From positions 1 through 64,000 of the forward strand of contig WFMF01000416.1 of assembly GCA_011033025.1 (NCBI GenBank): DNA of 64,000 nt, written 5' to 3'. Shown here in pieces: positions 54,911 to 64,000 of the stretch (position 1 is the first letter of the stretch; each line of letters opens with the position of its first letter). A model generated the notes under the pieces. That model saw only the letters and a list, made by a program, of their open reading frames with translations. It did not search any database and was not told the origin of the DNA. The DNA comes from Beroe forskalii. Its lineage: Eukaryota > Ctenophora > Nuda > Beroida > Beroidae. The translations under genes were made by a program, and so were the position numbers.

Positions 54911-55544
54911 AGTTATTAGGCTATATACTGGGTGAACTGCAGTTCATATGAAGTCGCCGCGCACTTCATATGAATACATATGAATTCATATGAGTTCATA
55001 TGAATGCGTTTACCAGTTCAATAAATTTTTATATGAATGAACTTCATATGAACTTCACATGAATTCATATGAACTTCATATGAACTCCACCAAGTTCATA
55101 TGAACTTCATATGAATTCATATGAATTCATTAAACACGGATGAACTAGTTCACCAAAATTTAGTGAACTGAGATGCATATGAATTCATATGAATAAACTA
55201 GTTCATTCATATGAACTGCGTTGAACTGGAGTTCACCTGAATTCATTGAACTGCGTTGAACTGCGTTGAACTGCGTTGAACTGCGTTGAACTGGAGTTCA
55301 CCTGAGTTCATTTGAGTTCACCTGAGTTCATGTCACTCAATGGGAATAACATATGTTATTTTGGAAAAACTTAGCTTTGCAACAGAATAGACCTAAACGA
55401 CTGTATGTAACTGTTAGTGTTACCCTACCCTCCAAGCTGCGAGCACTTATTTTACGCAACACGTCCTTCCAAATTTCCAATTCCATTAGCTCATTAGGAA
55501 TGAGAAAATAATAATGTAGATAGAAATGTTATCTGACAGCGGAG

Positions 55545-57110
55545 GTAGTCAATGACTTGACTCAATGACTGGACTTCATGACTTGACTCGACTCGACTCG
55601 ACGACTCGACTTGACGACTCGAATCGACTCGACTCAACGACTCGACGACTCGACTCGACTCAACGACTCGACGACTCGACTCGACGACTCGACTCGACGA
55701 CTCGACTCGACTCGACGACTCGACTCGACGACTCGACTCGACGACTCGACTCGACTCGACGACTCGACGACTCGACTCGACGACTCGACTCGACGACTCG
55801 ACTCGACGACTCGACTCGACGACTCGACGACTCGACGACGACTCGACTTCGACGACTCGACTCGACGACTCGACTCGACGACTCGACTTGGACGACTCGA
55901 TCGACGACTCGACTCGACGACTCTCGACGACTCGACGACTCGACGACGACTGACGACTCGACCTGACTCGACGACTCGACTCGACGACCTCGACTCGACG
56001 ACTGACGACTCGATGACCTCGACGACTCGAGTCGACTCGATCGAGTCGACTCGACGACTCGACTGACGAGTCGACGACTCGACGACTCGACTCGACTCTC
56101 GACGACTCGGACGACTCCTCGACTCGACGACCTCGACGACTCGACGACTCGACTCGACGACTCGACCTCGACGACGACTCGACGACTCGACTGACGACTC
56201 GACGACTCGACGACTCGACTCGACGACTCGACTCGACGACTGAGTCGACGACTGACGACTCGACTCGACGACCTCGACTCGACGACTCGACTCGACGACC
56301 GAGACGACTCGACGAGACGACCTGACTCGACGACTCGAGTCGACGAGTCGTCTCGACGACTCGACTCGACGACTCGACGTCGAGTCGAGACGGGACGACC
56401 GACTCGAGTCGACGCGACTCGACGACTCGACGACTCGACTCGACTCGACGACTCGACGACTCGACGACTCGACTCGACTCGACGACTCGACGACTCGACT
56501 CGACGACTCGACTCGACGACTCGACTCCGACTCGACGACTCGACGACTCGAGACTCGACGACTCGACTCGACGACTCCGACTCGACGCCTCGACTCGACG
56601 ACTCGACGACTCGACGACTAGACGCGACTCGACGACTCGACGACTCGACGAGCTCGACGACTCGACGTTCGACGATCGTTTCGACTCGACGACTCGTCTC
56701 GTCGAGTCGTCGAGACGACGAGTCGTCGAGTCGACGACGACTCGACTCGACCAGTCGTCGATTCGAGTCGTCGAGTCGAGTCGTCGAGTCGTCGAGTCGA
56801 GTCGAGTCGTCGAGTCGAGTCGTCGAGTCGAGTCGTCGAGTCGTCGAGTCGAGTCGAGTCGTCGAGTCGTCGAGTCGTCGAGTCGTCGAGTCGAGTCGTC
56901 GAGTCGAGTCGTCGAGTCGAGTCGTCGAGTCGAGTCGTTGAGTCGAGTCGTCGAGTCGTCGAGTCGAGTCGTCGAGTCGAGTCGTTGAGTCGAGTCGTTG
57001 AGACGAGTCGTCGAGTCGAGTCGTTGAGACAAGTCAGAGAGTCGTCAAATCAAGTCGTCAAGTTGAGGCATCGAGTCGATTTGAGTCGTCGAGTCACTGA
57101 GTGGTCGAAG
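55545..57110. repeat. TCGA-rich satellite with orientation flip
   Basis: CGACGACTCGACTCGACGAC-type mixtures of 5- and 8-bp units run to about 56690. The inverse TCGTCGAGTCGAGTCG continues to 57060. TCGA is itself palindromic. The 512-codon open frame across it is an artefact of the repeat. Confidence 0.95.
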
Positions 57111-57278
57111 AGTGACTAGAGTTAATTCATGACGGGGTGAAATTTTTAGCTGTCACGTGACTGTACACTTAACAAGAGTACGAAAAATCGTTTATGGAAG
57201 AGCTCATTAAGACTTGAGTCTGATTTAACTATTTGATTTTGGAAGCCCTTTTAGTGAAAAGCGCCAGTGCGCCACATC

Positions 57279-57459
57279 GACGCCAGGGCAGTGCCATGGT
57301 GTAAGCCACGAGGACGCCACGACGAAGCCATGAAGACGCCATGGCTTCACAGTGACACTACCATGACTGCCATGATGTCACCGTGGCGCCCTTGTGGCTT
57401 CATCGTTGCCCAGTAGTGGCGTCCTCGTGGCTTCACCATGGCACTGCCCTGAGCGTCAA
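57279..57459. repeat. GC-rich inverted repeat inside the foldback element
   Basis: CAGGGCAGTGCCATGGTG and AAGCCACGAGGACGCCAC at the left pair with GTGGCGTCCTCGTGGCTTCA and CCATGGCACTGCCCTG at the right. Arms are about 45 bp. Confidence 0.85.
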
Positions 57460-58119
57460 CGCGGCACTGCGGTGCCGCACTGCCGCTCTCGTGGCGTCGC
57501 TGATCCATGTTTGATCCATCCCCGAAATATCTGTTAAGTTATCATTTTGACCTTCTAGATGAACTTCGAGATGAATTCGTTGAACTCCGTTGAACTGCGT
57601 TGAACTCCGTTGAACTGCGTTGAACTCCGCTGAACTGGAGTCCGCGAGATGAACTTCCTAGTTCATATGAATTCAAGGCGAACTGGAATGCATATGAGTT
57701 CATATGAATTCATATGCATCTCAGTTCACTAAATTTTGGTGAACTAGTTCATCCGTGTTTAATGAATTCATATGAGTTCATATGAAGTTCATATGAACTT
57801 GGTGGAGTTCATATGAAGTTCATATGAATTCATATGAAGTTCATATGAAGTTCATTCATATAAAAATTTATTGAACTGGTAAACGCATTCAAATGAACTC
57901 ATATGAATTCATATGAATTCATATGAAGTGCGCGGCGACTTCATATGAACTGCAGTTCACCCAGTATATAGCCAGTTATTACTTAATATTTTATCATGCT
58001 AAGTATTTTGGTGACTTCAGGCCTGTCACAACTGCCGGTCACATGGCCTGACAAATTCTTGTACCTGAGAACATCCTTTCAAATCGAATTATTGAAGCTT
58101 CACTAGAATGAGAAATGTC

Positions 58120-58205
58120 TGATATGGCGGGAAGGATGACGTCATTATCATAGCTCAATGTAGTGAGTTGATGACGTTGAACCGCCTATTCCTCTTAAGC
58201 GTCGT
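58120..58205. mobile_element. AGGCGGTT MITE, copy f (left end truncated)
   Basis: GATGACGTCATTATCATAGC, TGATGACGTTGAACCGCC and TATTCCTC match copy e, but the left terminus is degraded. Confidence 0.75.
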
Positions 58206-58239
58206 TAAGGATGAGAGACGTGCGAAATATTCAAAGGAC

Positions 58240-59600
58240 CCGAAATATTAATGGATCCAATTAATGGATCCAATGTACAATTAATGGATCCAATGTTCAA
58301 TGAATCTATTGTACAATGAATCCAATGAACAATGCATTCAATGTAAAATGTATCCAATGTAAATTGTACAATGGATCCAATGTAAAATGAATCCAATGTG
58401 AAATCAGAAATGTGAACTGTAAGGTATTTTTATCTACAAACCACAGTACAGAGGTGCTGTCATCTGATCAATCCATGTCTCTATATAGTAAGTAGGCAAA
58501 AAAATAATTAACATAAAAAATTTCAATTTTAGGTATAAAAACAATAAGAAATATGAAAATATATAAGGTGTGTGTATATATGTCATCAATTCTCCAGCTT
58601 AATGCATGGTGCTGACGTCACCAGCAACTGGATATCATTTCATATGTGGAATAGGAATTCTTTGGTCATGGTTTATAATTTAGGGATAAGGTAACGGAAT
58701 TAAATTTTAAGCGGAATTCATATGGCGAACGGCCAGTTAGGCATGACGAAGTTTCAATTATGCTTCGAAGAGCATAAAAACCTTGTGTGAATGGTGGAAT
58801 GCCCAACCTGGTTATTTCATTGGATCCATTGTAAAATGGATCCATGGCACATTGGATCCATTGTACATTGAATTCAGTGTTCATTGGATTCATTGCGCAA
58901 TGGATTCATTGAACATTGGATCCAAAATTGTACATTGGATCCATTTTACATTAGGTCCATTGTGAAATGTACATTGGATCCAATGTACATAGGATACATT
59001 ATCATTGGATTCATTTTACATTGGATCCATTGTACAATTTACATTGGATACATTTTACATTGAATGCATTGTTCATTGGATTCATTGTACAATAGATTCA
59101 TTGAACATTGGATCCATTAATTGTACATTGGATCCATTAATTGTACATTGGATCCATTGTACATTGGATCCATTGTACATTGGATCCATTGTAAAATTTA
59201 CATTGGATCCAATGTACATTGAATGCATTGTTCATTGGATTCATTGTTCAATAGATTCATTGAACATTGGATCCATAATTGTACATTGGATTCATTGTAC
59301 AATAGATTCATTGAACATTGGATCCATAATTGTACATTGGATCCATTGTACATTGGATCCACCCACTGTACATTGGATCAATTGTACATAAAATCCATTG
59401 TACATTGGATCCACCCACTGTACATTGGATCCATTGTACATTGGATCAATTGTACATTGGATCAATTGTACATTGGATCAATTGTACATTGGATCCCTTG
59501 CTTAATGGATCAACTGTACATGGGATCCACTGTTCATTTGATCCATAATGTACAATGTACATTAGATACATTGTGTCTAATGTACAATTGATCCATTCCA
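58240..59600. repeat. TTGTACATTGGATCCA array in inverted halves
   Basis: 16-bp units with GGATCC and GTACAATG/CATTGTAC fill 58240-58405 in one direction and about 58800-59600 in the other. The left half is the inverse of about 58990-59150. The spacer holds a dispersed repeat copy (58423-58501). The matching open frames on both strands reflect this symmetry, not genes. Confidence 0.9.
58423..58501. repeat. Dispersed repeat, copy 2 of 2
   Basis: Matches 27269-27344 through ACAAACCACAGTACAGAGG, TGCTGT and TGATCAATCCATGTCTCTAT. Confidence 0.8.
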
Positions 59601-60700
59601 CGTACCATTTGATCGTTTATGGCTACTGGATCATGTTTTGATTGCCGAATTATTTCACATGATCAATATCAAATAATCAATATTGATCACCTACAATTTT
59701 CATTGGTTTTACTTAATCTAAAACTGAAAAGAAACTGAAAAAAATGCGAGAACCCTGCAAACAATCCATAGGACCTTTAGAACTAACGCAAAAGATTGAA
59801 ATAGGTATGTCGTTATTACAAAAGTAAAATGTTTAATTTCACAGTACCGGAAAGTTTTGAAACATGAGGCGTGGGAATTACTATTTTTCAAAGCTTTTTA
59901 ATGATGCAGAATTAAGTGTATAAAGTGTTATAAATGGAGCCCAGCCCACCGTAACATATAGACCAGTAAGGCACTTTATCGATACAAAGTATAACCAAGG
60001 GCTGGCGACTACTACGGTCTATTTCATCTCATTTAGCTTCATAATCCGGTATGAGGAATAAAAATCTCGGTATCATATTCCTCAATCCATCCCCTGAGGG
60101 TACGCACTTTCTAGAGTTCTGCTCGAAATCGGCAAATGACCACATTGCAAAATCACCGATCAACATCGATCGGCGCCAGCCTAGCGCTGACCCGGACCGG
60201 ACCCGGGTCGACGATTTTTGTTTATTCAATGCCGCGAAATTGCTATGAATACAATGATTAATGGAGTAGGTACCTAATGGAATACCTAATGGAGTACCTA
60301 ATAGCCTAATGGAGTATCTAATGGAGTACCTAATAGCCTAATGGAGTACCTAATGGGTCCAAAGAACTTCCAATGGAACGGGCAGTCTTGTTCCGTTGGG
60401 AAATCCGCTGACCTTTATCCGCGGTAAACTTAATTAATAGGTTTCGAGCGTGGTAGGAAACGCCGAATCGGTAATGTTCATGGGCACGTTTTTACTCTGG
60501 TAGGTAACTGATCCTATCGAATAATGAAGCGAAATAAAGCGATACAAATCAAAACGAGTTTGATGAATGTGATCAGGATCGGATATCTCTAAAAATACCA
60601 GTGACCTGCTCCAGATACACACAAATACACGGATAAATAATACATGGAGTATATGTACGAAAGGTACCTACAAGATCCCCGTATAAGAACGAAATTAATA

Positions 60701-60800
60701 TGCGCTCGCCGCTCAGAATAAATAGGCGGTCAAAATGACGTCATTGTCATGGTGCGCGCTGCCGAATTTTGAAAATAACCGCCTATTTTACGGAAGGTAC
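60701..60800. mobile_element. AGGCGGTT MITE, copy g
   Basis: CAGAATAAATAGGCGGTCAA and AATAACCGCCTATTTTA around ATGACGTCATTGTCAT; GGTACC occurs on both flanks. Confidence 0.8.
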
Positions 60801-60910
60801 CTTAATGATCCCTGTATAAATATACACAAGAATGAAATTATGCTGCACACTACTGAGTATCACTTTCAAATCATACGTGCTGATATGGCAATCAAAGAAA
60901 CATTTATACC

Positions 60911-61012
60911 CCTCGCACGAAAAATATGCGGTTGCTTTTAACAATTTGGCAGCGCGCATACTGTTAATGACGCTATTTTGACCGCCTATTTATTCTGAGT
61001 GCACATTATACA
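60911..61012. mobile_element. AGGCGGTT MITE, copy h
   Basis: CGCACGAAAAATATGCGGTT and GACCGCCTATTTATTC ends. The inner AACAATTTGGCAGCG matches copy a. Confidence 0.75.
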
Positions 61013-61994
61013 GGGTATTTTATGACAAGTTGCGGTCTCATCTGCTGAACGCTTTTAACCCAGATAATGACGTCATGATATTGGATGCCTATCATACTAT
61101 AGATAATGCGGCGTATTAGTTAATTTATGTGTGGTGTTTCCGGTTTTCAAGTTAGCGTCAAAATTAATTTTTCACCGGGTTGTTAAAAAGTTTGAATGAA
61201 TCAGGAAATTATTTAGAAAAATTTTAGGTCATCATGTTTGGCGTGGCAGGCCAATCCCTTTTCCGCAAATATTAAATTTAAAGTTTGAAATTTTTCAAAA
61301 TTCCTTCGCAATCAAGAGCGACAGTAAAAGTTCTAACGTTAGAATGCAGAGATGCAAGCAAAACAGCGACAAGCTGGTCATAAACGGTCAATGTTCATAA
61401 ATATGGCATTTCTTGTTATTGTTAATGAGCTCCATAATTATGGCTGATTATAGTGTAAAGTTGAAATCGTACGGATGGCGACTGGCTCATACCCATTAAA
61501 TCGAAATATTAGCTATAATTGACAACCGATCCATCGTTCTGGAATTTGGCAGCCCATTGAATTGCTGAAAATACAGCTTACTGCTTAGCTCTTCTATAAT
61601 AGCAGATAGCTATCCCAAGACACATTTTCCACACTTTTCTTATTGCATATCGATTATCAAGAGGCGTAAAATTGCAACAATCATGCAAGAAGGTACCTAC
61701 AGAGCAAATTCTATAAGAATGTGATTGCAGCAGGAAAAAAGCCGAGATTTCATTCCGACGATGGAAAAATAGTTAAAGAGTATTACACAACTGTAGTATT
61801 TAGAGGCTTTGGATTTTCAAAACCGACTATAATTTGTGCTACACATTGAATGACAGCTGTCAGAGACAGCACATAATTTTAGGAAAGTACCTATACAGGA
61901 AATGTGAGTTTGAAATGATGTCATGGTATTAATTATTATCTTTGGAATGGGAAAACGGCAGAACGGATAACTTCTGAACTTCACAAAAAAAGCG

Positions 61995-63115
61995 ATAAGG
62001 AATCGGGAAATAAATATTGGTACGCCAGAGGACAGGACAGAGGATAGAAGACGGAGGACAGGAGACAGAGGACAGGAGACAAAGGACAGAAAACAGGAGA
62101 CAGAGGACAGTAGACAGAGGAAAGGAGACAGGAGACAAAGGAAAGAAGACAGGAGACAGAGGACAGGAGACAGAGGACAGGAGACAGAGGACAGGAGACA
62201 GAGGACAAGAGACAGAGGACAGGAGACAGAGGACAGTTGACAGAGGACAGGGGACAGAGGACAGGAGACAGAGGTCAGGATACAGAGCACAGGAGACAGA
62301 GAACATGAGACAGAGGACAAGAGACAGAGGACAGGAGACAGAGGGCAGGAGACAGAAGACAGGAGACAGAGGACAGAGGACAGGAGACAGTGGACAGGAG
62401 ACAGTGGACAGGAGACAGAGGTCAGGATACAGAGGACAGGATACAGAGGACAGGACACAGAGCACAGGACACAGAGCACAGGAGACAGATGACAGGAGAC
62501 AGATGACAGGAGACAGAGGACAGGAAACAGGAGACAGACGACAGAAGACAGGAGACAGGACAGGAGACAGATGACACGAGACAGATGACAGGAGACAGAG
62601 GACAGGAGACAGATGACGGGAGACAGAGCACAGGAGACAGATGACAGGAGACAGAGGACAGGAAACAGGAGACAGACAACAGAAGACAGGAGACAGAGGA
62701 CAGGAGACAGAGGACAGAAGACAGAGGACAGGAGACAGAGGACAGGAGACAGAGCACAGAAGACAGGAGACAGATGAAAGGAGACAGATGAAAGGAGACA
62801 GAAGACAGGAAACAGAGGACAGGAAACAGAGGACAGGAAACAGAGGACAGGAAACAGGAGACATAGGACAGGAGACAGGACAGGAGACAGAGGGCAGGAG
62901 ACAGAGGACAGGAGACAGGAAACAGAAGACGGAGGACAGGAGACAGAGGGCAGGAGACAGATGGCAGGAGACAGGAAACAGGAGACAGAGGACAGAAGAC
63001 AGGAGACAGAGGACAGGAGACAGGAGACAGATGACAGGAGACAGAGGGCAGGAGACAGGGGACAGGAGACAGAGGACAGGAGACAGAGGGCAGGAGTTAG
63101 AGGACATGAGGCACG
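61995..63115. repeat. 14-bp satellite GACAGGAGACAGAG
   Basis: About 1.1 kb of GACAGGAGACAGAG units with frequent one- to three-base variants. It is purine-rich on the plus strand. Open frames of up to 474 codons on the minus strand (Leu/Ser/Pro/Cys repeats) are artefacts. Confidence 0.97.
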
Positions 63116-63750
63116 CCGAAAATAAGAGAAAGCGGAATGGACAGATCTCAAGACTGAAGAGACACATGTGGATCTTTCTAAATTATTAAGTTGAGAGATT
63201 TGCTCCTTTTGAGAATGGTATAAATAAAACAAGCTTATCATTAGATAACAAAATAAAATATCAAATTGATATTAACTCCATGAAACCACGCATGAAAAAT
63301 ACATTATCCGGCCGGATATATTCTCAAACAGACTGAGCTTTTAAATCCACTCTTCAAGTCAAAGATTTGAAAAATAATAATGATAATAAATATTGCTAAT
63401 AAATAGCTAAATTGTTAAATAAGTTATGGTAAATAAATTAAAAAATAAATAATTAAATAAATAAATAGTAATAGTCAAACCATTTATATTGCAAATGAGG
63501 ACTACATGGTCCAGTCAGCTAGAAATAAATAAGTTACATTCCCCAGTCACATTGAAATCATTAAATATCGAAAAAAATCAAAAGCACTCTCGTCAAATCA
63601 TATCATGGAAGCACTCTATAGAAAAGCTACAAAAAGCCACAGAAAATACAAAATTTTGAGTTTTGTTACAAATATATATAATCAAGTGAAAATAATTTGA
63701 AAAAAAAAGTAATTATGATATTTAAATTGTCATTGATTAAAGTGGAATAT
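63116..63750. other. 3' flank of the CCCH gene
   Basis: Very AT-rich, with AATAAATAAATA runs near 63430-63470. It lies downstream of the minus-strand stop at 63751. No coding sequence was seen. Confidence 0.4.
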
Positions 63751-63912
63751 CTAAAGTGATGTCCCGGAGAGCTCATGGCTGAACCAGCAGGTTTCCCCGA
63801 AGTGACAGACCCCAGTCTGACTCAGGTTTCGGCAGGGGATCTTCTTTCTTATCTGACGTTTCTCATCGAGAAACATTTGCTCGTATCGGTGGATGTTGGA
63901 TCTGTTGGCCAT
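63751..63912 (-). CDS. Terminal exon of a CCCH zinc-finger protein
   Basis: After an acceptor TTTCAG, 53 codons run to a TAG at 63751-63753. They include IPCRNLSQTGVC, HFGETCWFSHE: a C-x8-C-x5-C-x3-H finger, the class that binds RNA in makorin, tristetraprolin and many splicing or decay factors. A Lys/Arg-rich helix-like stretch (DEKRQIRKK) precedes it. The first codon after the acceptor is ATG, so this could be a short protein with a 5' leader intron, or the last exon of a longer gene running beyond the window. The family cannot be decided. Confidence 0.65.
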   Translation of the reverse strand: MANRSNIHRYEQMFLDEKRQIRKKIPCRNLSQTGVCHFGETCWFSHELSGTSL

Positions 63913-64000
63913 CTGAAATTAGAAAAGTAGACGTTAGTTGACATAAGGTCACGAAAAAAGTTTTTTGAATATTGAATGATAATGGAAGAATCACACTCAT

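Larger units (their letters stand above)
54919..57973. mobile_element. 3.05-kb foldback transposon with 8-bp target duplication
   Basis: Terminal inverted repeats of about 270 bp (54919-55190 and 57700-57973) start GGCTATATACTGGGTGAACT and are built of CATATGAATT-type words. AGTTATTA flanks it directly at 54911-54918 and 57974-57981. The interior is an ACTCGACG-type satellite whose orientation flips near 56700, plus a nested inverted repeat at 57279-57459. No transposase is encoded. Long repeat-built arms and an 8-bp duplication are typical of foldback elements moved by hAT-like transposases. Confidence 0.9.
59601..61990. other. Intergenic with two MITEs
   Basis: No gene recognised. It includes MITE copies g and h, a small CCTAATGGAGTA tandem repeat (60265-60360) and a CAGATAATGACGTCATG site near 61061. 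Confidence 0.45.

Noticed and set aside
55494-57032. 512-codon open frame and plus-strand counterparts
   Set aside because: Simple translation of the TCGA satellite in both directions, with only Arg/Ser/Val/Asp/Thr-type repeats.
58205-59591. Open frames reading FYIGSIVQ-type repeats on both strands
   Set aside because: Translations of the inverted GGATCC array. The identical peptides on opposite strands follow from the symmetry.
61817-63241. 474- and 412-codon open frames, with others on the plus strand
   Set aside because: Products of the 14-bp satellite, Leu/Ser/Cys/Pro or Arg/Gln/Thr/Asp repeats with no domain.

Overview
The window is animal nuclear DNA. It is AT-rich, its genes are split into many short exons, and it is crowded with non-autonomous transposons and long satellites. 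I see no bacterial, viral or organellar genes. The species cannot be named from the sequence. Several introns appear to break the GT-AG rule and sit between short direct repeats. That behaviour is known in larvacean tunicates, euglenids and dinoflagellates. With animal-type genes, a larvacean-like tunicate is one hypothesis, held weakly.

Layout. (1) Positions 513-41630, + strand: the coatomer alpha subunit gene (COPA, COPI coat) in about 27 exons. Exon 7 (about 2457-3326) is scrambled and partly duplicated. One intron (5456-30866) is 25.4 kb long; the others are mostly under 2 kb. (2) Positions 7501-14291, - strand, nested inside that intron: a two-finger C2H2 zinc-finger gene of 11 exons, reading 656 codons without a break. 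The rest of the intron holds E-box plus CCAAT clusters, MITEs and a tRNA-like element. (3) Positions 42243-45735: a large 20-bp satellite downstream of COPA. (4) Positions 46680-50376, - strand: a nine-exon gene for a 299-residue cysteine-rich secreted or surface protein; one intron is filled by an 8-bp satellite. (5) Positions 51460-63115: a run of unrelated repeats, including a 59-bp tandem array, a 3.05-kb foldback element with an 8-bp target duplication, an inverted GGATCC-type array and a 14-bp satellite. (6) Positions 63751-63912, - strand: a terminal exon with a CCCH zinc finger.

The three main genes show no sign of a shared pathway. The unifying theme is how introns and repeats interact. 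Introns carry copies of neighbouring exon ends, one repeat family begins at two COPA splice donors, satellites abut splice sites, and three elements have 8-bp target duplications. The best candidate for something undescribed is this set of introns flanked by direct repeats, many without GT-AG ends, together with the introner-like repeats at COPA donors.
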